The notes under the pieces were generated by a model that saw only the letters and a program-made list of their open reading frames with translations, searched no databases and had not been told where the DNA came from. Source: Bacteriovoracaceae bacterium (GTDB lineage: Bacteria; Bdellovibrionota; Bacteriovoracia; Bacteriovoracales; Bacteriovoracaceae). From it: a DNA stretch of 39,343 nucleotides. Positions within the stretch are counted from its first letter, which is position 1. Every line of letters starts with the position of its first letter. The translations under genes were made by a program, and so were the position numbers. Below, piece after piece: positions 8,871 through 15,655 of the stretch. The stretch covers positions 1 through 39,343 of the forward strand of contig JAFMBV010000025.1 of NCBI GenBank assembly GCA_017858255.1. The letters run 5' to 3'.

Positions 8871-10481
8871 CTAAAATACCTGTATCTTTTCATAATCTTT
8901 AAAATTATCAACATCCATCCAGTTACCTTCAATATAGGAAACACCAATTTCAATATCCTTTTTAATCAGATAGTTAATCATGTCTCCCATCTTCATCTCA
9001 CCAAAGCCATCTTTTAGAGAAAGATCTATCAGAGCCTTTTTCAAAATTTCGGAACCCTTAGCTGATGTCCTTACAAGTCCTATCCACTCACCATGCGGCG
9101 TTTCTTCTGACTCATCTCTTTGCTGGAGCATTGTCTTAAGTACCAGTGCAGACTCTTCACCAAATACCTTTGTGTTTTCTCTATTGCAAAAAACAAAGTC
9201 ACCTACATACTGAGAGTCTCGGTTTGACATCTTACTATCCACAACGATCATAATGTCTCTCGGACTTTCTTCCATCATATTTAGGATGTAACTCTTAAAA
9301 ATTATATCGCCATAACCAATAGTGAGATTACCCTCGATATGATCTTTTGCTTTAAAAAGTGACGCTAACTCTCCAGTTGTAGAGTAATCGTCATTATCAA
9401 TATAGTTGCACCCTAGTTCAGGAAAACTTTCTTTCTTATAGCCTCTGACGACATTAATTTCTTCAACACCAAAATTCCTAAGTTTATCAATGGTCTGTTT
9501 CAAAATTGGTTGGCCGTTAACATTTAACAAGGCCTTAGGTTTATTGGCGGTTAGTTCACCGAGTTCTTTTCCTCTACTTGCAGCTAAGATGATCGCCTTC
9601 TTTTCGCCATTCTTATGAAAATAAAGTTTTTCTGCTTCGGCAAGTTCTTGATCATTTTGTAATCTGAAGACTTCCTTTACGGGTACAATATTGTCTTCAA
9701 CATTCATCAGGTTTTGATCAATAAATATTTGCTTTGCCGTTTCCTGCATGGCCTTTACTGATGAGCGCATTAAGTGGTTGGCCCAAATAGCAGTAGATAT
9801 GCCGCGTTTTTTGAACTCTTCAGTTGGCGTTGAATAATACTTAGTGGGTACAATCACAACAGGACAACGATCGCCCCATTCCTTCATGAAACTAAAGATA
9901 TCATCTGGTGTGCTCTTCTTACTGTGCATAAGAATGGCAGTAGCCCCTGCATTTCGATAGGCCTCAGCTCTTTTTAAAGCTTCTTCTAAACCCCAACCAG
10001 CAATAAAAGCTTCTACTCTTGCGACAATACAAAAGTCATCATCAGTACGAGCATCGAGACCCGCCTTAATTTTCCCACTAAACTCTTCTATATCAGCTAA
10101 TGGTTGTTTTTCGCCCCTTAAGAAACTATTTGTTTTAGGAAATATTTTATCCTCAATACAAACACCGGCCACGCCTCTCTGCTCCAGTTTTTTGACTAAT
10201 CTTCTCATATTATTGAAGTTTCCATAGCCAGTATCACCATCTAGAAGAATAGGAACCGTCGTTGCATCACTCATAAACTCAACTGTCTCTAAGACCTGAG
10301 TCCATGAAGCCTCATTATTATCTCTCACACCCATTGCCGCACTAATGGAAAGACCACTGCCCCATATACCTTGAAAACCAGCTTCTTCAGCAATCTTTGC
10401 AGATAATCCATTATGAGCTTCCATCAGATACGCTAGCTCTTTACTTTGGATCATTTGTTTTAACACTGTTGTCTTTTTCAT
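8871..10481 (-). CDS. pepM: PEP mutase fused to nucleotidyltransferase
   Basis: A 536-residue two-domain protein. Residues 1-~285 are phosphoenolpyruvate mutase of the isocitrate lyase superfamily, with the metal motif [10 protein letters not shown] (Asp81, Asp83) and the diagnostic EDK-X5-NS signature at 110-119 ([10 protein letters not shown]) that separates true mutases from related lyases. Residues ~293-536 are a nucleotidyltransferase of the sugar-phosphate/LicC type ([28 protein letters not shown], and [12 protein letters not shown] near the end). The mutase makes the C-P bond; the fused domain probably activates a phosphonate with CTP, as shown for PntC-type CTP:AEP cytidylyltransferases. 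AAGGAAAGAGC precedes the ATG. The loop AASRG departs from the usual AAGxG. Confidence 0.93.
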   Translation of the reverse strand: MKKTTVLKQMIQSKELAYLMEAHNGLSAKIAEEAGFQGIWGSGLSISAAMGVRDNNEASWTQVLETVEFMSDATTVPILLDGDTGYGNFNNMRRLVKKLEQRGVAGVCIEDKIFPKTNSFLRGEKQPLADIEEFSGKIKAGLDARTDDDFCIVARVEAFIAGWGLEEALKRAEAYRNAGATAILMHSKKSTPDDIFSFMKEWGDRCPVVIVPTKYYSTPTEEFKKRGISTAIWANHLMRSSVKAMQETAKQIFIDQNLMNVEDNIVPVKEVFRLQNDQELAEAEKLYFHKNGEKKAIILAASRGKELGELTANKPKALLNVNGQPILKQTIDKLRNFGVEEINVVRGYKKESFPELGCNYIDNDDYSTTGELASLFKAKDHIEGNLTIGYGDIIFKSYILNMMEESPRDIMIVVDSKMSNRDSQYVGDFVFCNRENTKVFGEESALVLKTMLQQRDESEETPHGEWIGLVRTSAKGSEILKKALIDLSLKDGFGEMKMGDMINYLIKKDIEIGVSYIEGNWMDVDNFKDYEKIQVF

Positions 10482-10495
10482 GCTCTTTCCTTTCT

Positions 10496-11113
10496 TTAGT
10501 ACAGGCGATATCCCATAAAGAGACTTAACCCAATCATGAGCCCGCCACTTATCCTGCTAAAATAATTTAAATATTTATTTCTAATCGCTTCTTTAAATCG
10601 ATCGACTACTTTAATGAGAAAAACAAACCACAAAAACGAACCAATACCTAAGCCAATGGAAATTAAAATGATATTTAACTGATTAAAGACAAAGAGCTCT
10701 AAGCTTTTCACGAAGGCACCAAGACCCGTCATGGTTAGAACGAGAGCGGGGTTGGAGGTATAAATAACGATTCCCAACAAGATTCCTTTTGCGACACCTT
10801 GTGGAGTTTCTCTTTTTGTAGTTTCTTGAATTTGACTATTCTTGCTCAGAAGTTCTTTTAACCCTAAGAGAAAAATAATAACTATTCCTGCGGCTTTCAT
10901 TATAAAGGTAATTTTCTGGTCTATCTCTATAAGAGAAAGACCAGAGAGAATGATAAAGAAATAAATAACATCCATTAGCGAGCCACCAAAAGCTATCGAC
11001 AAGGCCCTCGCTGCACTTTTCTTTAGGTGAGTATTAATAACCCACACATTTATTGGACCAATAGGAATACACATCAAAAAACCAATGAATAGGCCGATTG
11101 TAAATGCGATCAT
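10496..11113 (-). CDS. LysE/RhtB-type membrane exporter
   Basis: A 205-residue, roughly six-helix membrane protein. The ATG at 11113 is chosen because it overlaps the stop of the preceding gene as ATGA and gives the family's normal N-terminus, a first helix followed by [14 protein letters not shown], the conserved Gly-Pro signature of LysE exporters. A longer frame to 11278 lies inside the upstream gene in another frame and is not needed. The family exports amino acids and small zwitterions. Inside a phosphonate operon it could export AEP or a derivative, or balance an intermediate; this is inference. 14 bases separate it from pepM. Confidence 0.75.
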   Translation of the reverse strand: MIAFTIGLFIGFLMCIPIGPINVWVINTHLKKSAARALSIAFGGSLMDVIYFFIILSGLSLIEIDQKITFIMKAAGIVIIFLLGLKELLSKNSQIQETTKRETPQGVAKGILLGIVIYTSNPALVLTMTGLGAFVKSLELFVFNQLNIILISIGLGIGSFLWFVFLIKVVDRFKEAIRNKYLNYFSRISGGLMIGLSLFMGYRLY

Positions 11114-11976
11114 TTTACGCCATCCACTGAGACGTTGACCCCGATCTGAATCATACTGACAAAGGCCAACCATAAATTTGACAGAACTATGGCAAAGAAA
11201 AAATATAACATTACATGTTGAGTTATCAGAGCAAGGGAGAGAAGCATTAAATGGGTTGAACCAGAAGTAATTCCCCACATGGGAAGAATTGACTTATTAT
11301 ATTTAAGATACTTTCCGACTTTAAAAGTAGACATACTCTTCGGGTTCTTTTGTGCCCGGCTAAATACCAAGAATAACCAAATGAGCAATCTCTCGAAATA
11401 ACTCCCACCTTCTTTATTTAACTTTTCTAGATCCCGTCTGTACTTTTCAATTTCTCTTATTCGGCCTTGCGGATTATTTTCTAAATAAAAGAGAAATTGT
11501 TTCTTATAGAAACTATAGATACTTGCATGAACAAGAATAAAAACTGCTGAAACGATGGCGAAGTAGTGTATTGGAAAAAAGTCATTTCCCTTACTTAACC
11601 CAATACTTAGACCTACGTAAAAACATATACTCGCCAAGAAATCCACAAACATATCAACGAGTTGCCCGTACTTACTCCCATTCTTCTTCATTCTAGCCAG
11701 CATTCCATCACAGCAATCTAAAACACTGAAAATAAATATTCCGACGCCTGCGTAGGCAAAACCTTTTGGCGTACCCGTCGTTAAAAAATAACCACTAATG
11801 ATCGCAATGATTAAAGCTACAATAGAAAAGTGGTCTGGTCTTAGGAAAGACCAGTTCGCCACCTTTAAAATAAGGAAGGCCAATGGTCTAAAGACGAAGA
11901 AGTCGAAAGGTTCTTCTAACTGAAGTTCTTTACTATTTCTCTTATATTCAGAGTAAAAGTTTGATGTCATATCCAT
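11110..11976 (-). CDS. CDP-alcohol phosphatidyltransferase family, phosphonolipid head-group transferase candidate
   Basis: A 288-residue integral membrane enzyme. The complete catalytic signature is visible from LDCCDGMLAR through GQLVDMFVD: D-xx-DG-xx-AR-x8-G-xxx-D-xxx-D (Asp87, Asp90, Gly91, Ala94, Arg95, Gly104, Asp108, Asp112), with about six hydrophobic helices. The ATG at 11976 is preferred over an in-frame TTG at 11988; GAGGA precedes it and it starts one base after the previous stop. The family swaps CMP from a CDP-alcohol for another hydroxyl. Next to two cytidylyltransferases and the AEP pathway, the donor is likely CDP-AEP or its hydroxylated form, and the acceptor a diacylglycerol or ceramide. 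The acceptor is not shown by sequence. Confidence 0.85.
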   Translation of the reverse strand: MDMTSNFYSEYKRNSKELQLEEPFDFFVFRPLAFLILKVANWSFLRPDHFSIVALIIAIISGYFLTTGTPKGFAYAGVGIFIFSVLDCCDGMLARMKKNGSKYGQLVDMFVDFLASICFYVGLSIGLSKGNDFFPIHYFAIVSAVFILVHASIYSFYKKQFLFYLENNPQGRIREIEKYRRDLEKLNKEGGSYFERLLIWLFLVFSRAQKNPKSMSTFKVGKYLKYNKSILPMWGITSGSTHLMLLSLALITQHVMLYFFFAIVLSNLWLAFVSMIQIGVNVSVDGVK

Positions 11977-11977
11977 G

Positions 11978-12736
11978 CTATTCCTCAAACATTATTTGAG
12001 CTTCTTTAAAATCTTCTGGTGTGTCTATCTCCATCCATTTTCCAGCAAGAAACTTATGAACGCCTACTTCATTTAATAGTAAGAATTCATTTAGAAGATG
12101 CTCCCAATTCAGGGATAAATTTTCAGGTTTTGATAGGAAGACTGAGGCCAAATCGGCTAAACGAGAAGTGTGCTCTTTATTAAACTTTAAAATTCCAATG
12201 GCCTCACCTGCGAAAGTGAACTTTTCAAGTTCCACTTTTGAGACTTCCCTTTTATCAATTGTCATGCGAGCAAAACCACTTGAATCAATCATTGTTTTTG
12301 CACATTCGACATCAGAAAGACTGCCTTCTCCCACGAGTATTTCACTCGATTTCTTTTTATTTAAAAACTCTTCTAGAATACATTGCTCGTAGACCAGGTC
12401 TGCATCAAAGATTAGACAAGAGTCTTCAATTTCTTTTATTCCCAGATATAGAGAAAATGTATTTCCATGATTTTTGTAGTCTTCATTTAAATAAAAAGAA
12501 AAATCGAAGTCATCAGTGTATTTCTGTGCAATATCTTGAATTAGCTCTTTTTTGTAACCTAGTACTAAATTAACCTTCTTAATTCCTAGATTTTTCCAAA
12601 TAGTGAAACTCCTCTCTAGCAGAGTTTTTCCCTCTAGTTCTAAGAGGCACTTTGGTCTATTTGTCATGTCACTAATTCTAGAACCATAACCAGCGGCCAA
12701 GACAACAGCTGTATACTCGCTATTATTAATCATCAT
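11978..12736 (-). CDS. Stand-alone nucleotidyltransferase, CTP:phosphonate or phosphocholine type
   Basis: A 252-residue nucleotidyltransferase. The nucleotide loop is VVLAAGYGSR (Arg20) followed by RPKCLLEL (Lys29); the metal-binding acid pair is FDADL (Asp111, Asp113) and a second metal acid lies in WMEIDTPEDF near the C-terminus. The layout resembles LicC-like CTP:phosphocholine cytidylyltransferases. It is directly followed by the CDP-alcohol transferase, so it is the natural supplier of the CDP-activated head group. It is not a simple duplicate of the domain fused to PEP mutase: the two differ in the glycine loop. Which of them takes AEP and which a hydroxylated or other substrate cannot be decided from sequence. 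Overlaps the dioxygenase gene by 11 bases. Confidence 0.85.
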   Translation of the reverse strand: MMINNSEYTAVVLAAGYGSRISDMTNRPKCLLELEGKTLLERSFTIWKNLGIKKVNLVLGYKKELIQDIAQKYTDDFDFSFYLNEDYKNHGNTFSLYLGIKEIEDSCLIFDADLVYEQCILEEFLNKKKSSEILVGEGSLSDVECAKTMIDSSGFARMTIDKREVSKVELEKFTFAGEAIGILKFNKEHTSRLADLASVFLSKPENLSLNWEHLLNEFLLLNEVGVHKFLAGKWMEIDTPEDFKEAQIMFEE

Positions 12737-13643
12737 TTGCCCCCTTCCTTACCCATAATCTCTCCATCGTTCTCTTTAGCGTTTTGCCTTTTCCTTTTTC
12801 GTAATCTTCAAGGGAAACGGCTTCGATGGCATCCGAAAAACAAGTTCTTCCGTGAAGGACTTGGGCATCTTTAGTGAGAAGAATGTCGGCCTTTTTCATG
12901 CGATAACGAACTTGAAACTCAGAACTATTTGTTAAAGCATCGAGTACATCAATAGCGTAGAGTTGCTCGTCTTTAAGAGGTTCCCCTGCTTTTTGATGGG
13001 CCGATTCCATATAAGGTCTAAGGTGACGAAAAAGAGGCTCGCCTTCTTCATTATAGGTAATTATTGGTGCACGATATAACTCATCTGCAACACCTCTCAT
13101 CTCCCAAACAAAGGGTAATTCCAATTCTTTTAGAGCATTTGGGTAAGAGGCCTTTAACTCTTGATGAACTCTCAGTCCATCAACAAGGATATTTTCTCCC
13201 CCGGCCAAGGCCGGAGAAACACAACTCATATACAAATAGTCCCAAGGTTCAGGGACGTTGACGTTGTCGGTATGAATACTCCCACCTTCTCTCGTCTGGT
13301 GGTAACGGGCCCCTTGAAACATCGAGCCTAAACGGTCGCGATCATAAACAGAGATAACTTTATGTCCCTGATCATTTTGAACTAATAACTCACCAAATAT
13401 TTCTCCAATAAGGGGATTAAGCCGGTGAATTTCACTAAATGAAAAATACTTCCCATCGCCGTTATCAAGCTCAATTACGATGGTACGAAAATCTTCTTTA
13501 ATCATTTGAACGAATGGCTCAAAAATCCCCCGGGGAAAATTTTCAGTCTGTGAATTAAGGAACTCTCTCAGTTGCCCCCTTGCGCCATCACTAATACTTA
13601 CCTTGTGAAAGAAAGAGGTTTTTAGTTGTTCTTCAGTATTCAT
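12726..13643 (-). CDS. Fe(II)/2-oxoglutarate dioxygenase (TauD-like), candidate AEP C1-hydroxylase
   Basis: A 305-residue protein of the TauD/TfdA-like jelly-roll dioxygenases. The iron-binding facial triad is visible as His124-x-Asp126 in GSIHTDNVN and the distal His264 in VLHGRTCF; Arg291 or Arg295 in KRTMERLWVR is placed to bind the 2-oxoglutarate carboxylate. Relatives include PhnY, which hydroxylates AEP at C1 to give 1-hydroxy-AEP. As first gene of the phosphonate operon it probably tailors AEP, CDP-AEP or the finished lipid rather than breaking it down, because no PhnZ-type oxygenase follows. AAAGGA precedes the ATG. Substrate assignment is inference from context. Confidence 0.8.
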   Translation of the reverse strand: MNTEEQLKTSFFHKVSISDGARGQLREFLNSQTENFPRGIFEPFVQMIKEDFRTIVIELDNGDGKYFSFSEIHRLNPLIGEIFGELLVQNDQGHKVISVYDRDRLGSMFQGARYHQTREGGSIHTDNVNVPEPWDYLYMSCVSPALAGGENILVDGLRVHQELKASYPNALKELELPFVWEMRGVADELYRAPIITYNEEGEPLFRHLRPYMESAHQKAGEPLKDEQLYAIDVLDALTNSSEFQVRYRMKKADILLTKDAQVLHGRTCFSDAIEAVSLEDYEKGKGKTLKRTMERLWVRKGANDD

Positions 13644-13698
13644 CCAAATTTTCCTTTGATTACCCCTTTATTAGTAGTACATTTGACCTACTAAACAT

Positions 13699-13716
13699 AT
13701 GAGTCAAATCACTCAT
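13699..13716. promoter_or_regulatory. Inverted repeat in divergent promoter region
   Basis: A perfect inverted repeat ATGAGT-CAAATC-ACTCAT sits in the 95-base space between the phosphonate operon and the divergent HTH gene. The central strand also reads TTGACT toward the operon with AAATGT 17 bases further on, a weak possible promoter. Its size and placement suit an operator for a dimeric regulator such as the neighbouring HTH protein. Confidence 0.4.
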
Positions 13717-13738
13717 TTACATATAAAAACGGTATTTT

Positions 13739-14281
13739 GTGACAAATGCACCAAGAAGTTATCATAAAGAAAAACTGACACTTACCTACTTACTTACATC
13801 GATATTTCTAATTATCTTAGTCGACATAACCTTCTATTTTCTGGAAGGTCATCCCTTAAAGGACATGGTTTTAGACCTATTACTAGAAGGATCTCTTCTT
13901 CTTCTTGTTCTCTTTACAGCTAATTACGTCTGGAAAAAATTTACATTTGAAATGGAGACCAATCATTCAATTGCTAAAGACCTTCTGAAAACTAAAGAAA
14001 GCGCCAATCTTTGGGAGAGGAAATCAAAAGATTTCGTAATAGAGTTTCAAGCCCATGTAACTATTCAATTTAATGAGTGGAACCTATCAAAGAGCGAGAA
14101 AGCAGTTGCGTTATTTGTTCTTCAAGGCAAGAGCTCAAAAGAAATATCAAGTATAAGGTTCACCTCAGAGAGAACCATCAGAAATCAATGCCATTCAATA
14201 TATGAAAAATCTGGCTTAGGTGGAAAGAGCGAACTCTCTGCCTATTTTTTAAACGAACTAATCGGCGACTATTTAGTCTAA
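13739..14281 (+). CDS. Membrane-anchored LuxR-type HTH regulator
   Basis: A 180-residue protein with two transmembrane segments (about 14-35 and 44-64), a linker, and a C-terminal LuxR/GerE-type helix-turn-helix at about 115-165 (NLSKSEKAVALFVLQGKSSKEI, then SERTIRNQCHSIYEKSGL). The turn and recognition-helix pattern matches the family. Translation appears to start at GTG; there is no good Shine-Dalgarno and no nearby in-frame ATG, so the start is uncertain. It lacks a receiver or autoinducer domain. Placed head-to-head with the phosphonate operon, it is a candidate regulator of it, perhaps sensing a membrane state; this is inference. Confidence 0.7.
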   Translation: MTNAPRSYHKEKLTLTYLLTSIFLIILVDITFYFLEGHPLKDMVLDLLLEGSLLLLVLFTANYVWKKFTFEMETNHSIAKDLLKTKESANLWERKSKDFVIEFQAHVTIQFNEWNLSKSEKAVALFVLQGKSSKEISSIRFTSERTIRNQCHSIYEKSGLGGKSELSAYFLNELIGDYLV

Positions 14282-14365
14282 TTCTCTTTTTTGTGATTCT
14301 TGTCCTATTTCCTATTGATAGTTTTCACCGTACTTTTCTTAAACCATAAAAGACAGAGGTAGTGT

Positions 14366-15127
14366 GTGCGTGCTTTTATTCAGTATATTCTATCTTTTTC
14401 TCTAATCATTAACCTCGCTAATGCCTCCACCAATCTTCAAAAAGTTTTAAAAGACGGTGACCAATTCTATGATGAAAGAGAAAGTTTAGATAAGGCCTAT
14501 CAGGCCCTCGCTCTCTACGAAAAATACCTTGATACGCATCCCGACTCTATTGATGCTTTATGGCGGGCGAGTATGGCCAATTACTATGTTGGTCATCTCC
14601 TCCAAGAAGAAAAGAAGAGAATTGAGCGTTACAAAAAAGGGGTTAAGCAAGGAGAACTCTGCGTTAAGCTTTCGAATAATAAAGTAGTCGAGTGTTACTT
14701 TTGGCTTGCCACCAATACTGCTCTTTTAAAAAAGGAATATGGGATATTCAGTCTCGCATTTGGAATTGGTAGCATTATCAAGATATTTGATAAGGCACTC
14801 AAGATAGATTCTAAGTATGCTGGATCAGGTCCATATAGGATGCTTTCTCTCCTCTACTATAAAGCTCCAGGTTTCCTTGGAGGTGACAGAAAGAAGGCTT
14901 ATTCCTACATATTGAAGGCCATGGAACAATCTCCTAAAGAATCTTTAAATTATTACTTTTATATTAAGTTTCTAAAAGACGATGGTGAGGCTGAAAAGGC
15001 CTTAGAAGTTGCGAAGAAATTTACGGAGGCTGCGACTCCTGCGGATTTCACCTATTTTGAGTCTAAGACTGCTTACAAAAATATTCTTCACTTTTTAAAA
15101 ACAAAAGAATTACCTAAGAAAGATTAA
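14366..15127 (+). CDS. Exported TPR-like protein
   Basis: A 253-residue protein with an N-terminal signal peptide (cleavage near LANAST) and alpha-helical repeats of TPR type, for example around residues 45-80 (AYQALALYEKYLDTHPDSI) and near the C-terminus (GEAEKALEVAKKF). The central GSGPYRMLSLLYYKAP with a following GGDRKKAYSYILKAME resembles the TRAP-transporter T-component (TAtT) group of periplasmic TPR proteins. It probably acts as a periplasmic binding scaffold; no partner transporter is nearby. Starts at GTG behind AGAGG. Confidence 0.65.
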   Translation: MRAFIQYILSFSLIINLANASTNLQKVLKDGDQFYDERESLDKAYQALALYEKYLDTHPDSIDALWRASMANYYVGHLLQEEKKRIERYKKGVKQGELCVKLSNNKVVECYFWLATNTALLKKEYGIFSLAFGIGSIIKIFDKALKIDSKYAGSGPYRMLSLLYYKAPGFLGGDRKKAYSYILKAMEQSPKESLNYYFYIKFLKDDGEAEKALEVAKKFTEAATPADFTYFESKTAYKNILHFLKTKELPKKD

Positions 15128-15185
15128 GTTTCTTCAACCTTGACCTTGTTAATATTGCTCCCATCTTGTCTAGACAGAAACTTAA
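15124..15185. repeat. Spaced perfect inverted repeat before trxC
   Basis: TTAAGTTTCT at 15124-15133 and AGAAACTTAA at 15176-15185 are exact reverse complements separated by 42 bases, ending 6 bases before the GGAGG of the thioredoxin gene. It could fold as a leader stem or mark regulator half-sites; TTGACC lies in the loop as a possible -35 element. Confidence 0.4.
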
Positions 15186-15201
15186 ATTCTATGGAGGAAT
15201 T

Positions 15202-15636
15202 ATGCTAGGTGTTTGTAAGTCATGTGGGGCGGTAAATAGAATGGATGCTAATACAGCACTACAAAAAAAGCCTGTCTGTGGAAAATGCCAAAAAGAGATT
15301 GAACTTCATGATTTAACCCAAGAAGTAACCTCCGAAGCCTTTAACAAAGTTTTAAGAAACTCAAAAATTCCTATTGTTGTGGACTTCTGGGCAAGCTGGT
15401 GTGGTCCCTGCAAAGTATACGGACCTACATTTCAAGAGGTATCAAAAGAATATCCCAATAAAGTTCAGTTCTTAAAGGTTAATACAGAACAAGAGCAACA
15501 ACTATCTGCCAGTTTTGGCATTAGAGGAATTCCCGCCACTATAATCTTCGTTAACGGAAAGAAGAAAGACAGCATTTCGGGTGCCCTCAACCACGACCAA
15601 CTAAAACAGTGGATTAACGCCAAGACTAATGAGTAG
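15202..15636 (+). CDS. trxC: Thioredoxin 2 (zinc-ribbon thioredoxin)
   Basis: A 144-residue protein. The ATG at 15202 is chosen over the in-frame codon at 15166 because GGAGG precedes it and it places the zinc ribbon at the N-terminus. Four cysteines (Cys5, Cys8, Cys26, Cys29) form the TrxC-type zinc site. The thioredoxin fold follows from about residue 40, with the active site WCGPC (Cys67, Cys70) after VVDFWAS and the cis-proline in RGIPATI. It reduces protein disulfides in the cytoplasm; in E. coli TrxC responds to oxidative stress. Convergent with the kinase gene. Confidence 0.95.
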   Translation: MLGVCKSCGAVNRMDANTALQKKPVCGKCQKEIELHDLTQEVTSEAFNKVLRNSKIPIVVDFWASWCGPCKVYGPTFQEVSKEYPNKVQFLKVNTEQEQQLSASFGIRGIPATIIFVNGKKKDSISGALNHDQLKQWINAKTNE

Positions 15637-15655
15637 GAGTATAAGCAAGGCAATC

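Noticed and set aside
6578-10481. Phosphonate degradation cluster
   Set aside because: No phosphonatase (PhnX), PhnZ or C-P lyase gene is present, and PEP mutase with phosphonopyruvate decarboxylase marks synthesis.
11114-11278. Longer N-terminus for the LysE-type exporter
   Set aside because: It overlaps the end of the CDP-alcohol transferase gene in another frame and adds Cys-rich residues not usual for the family; the ATGA overlap gives a better start.
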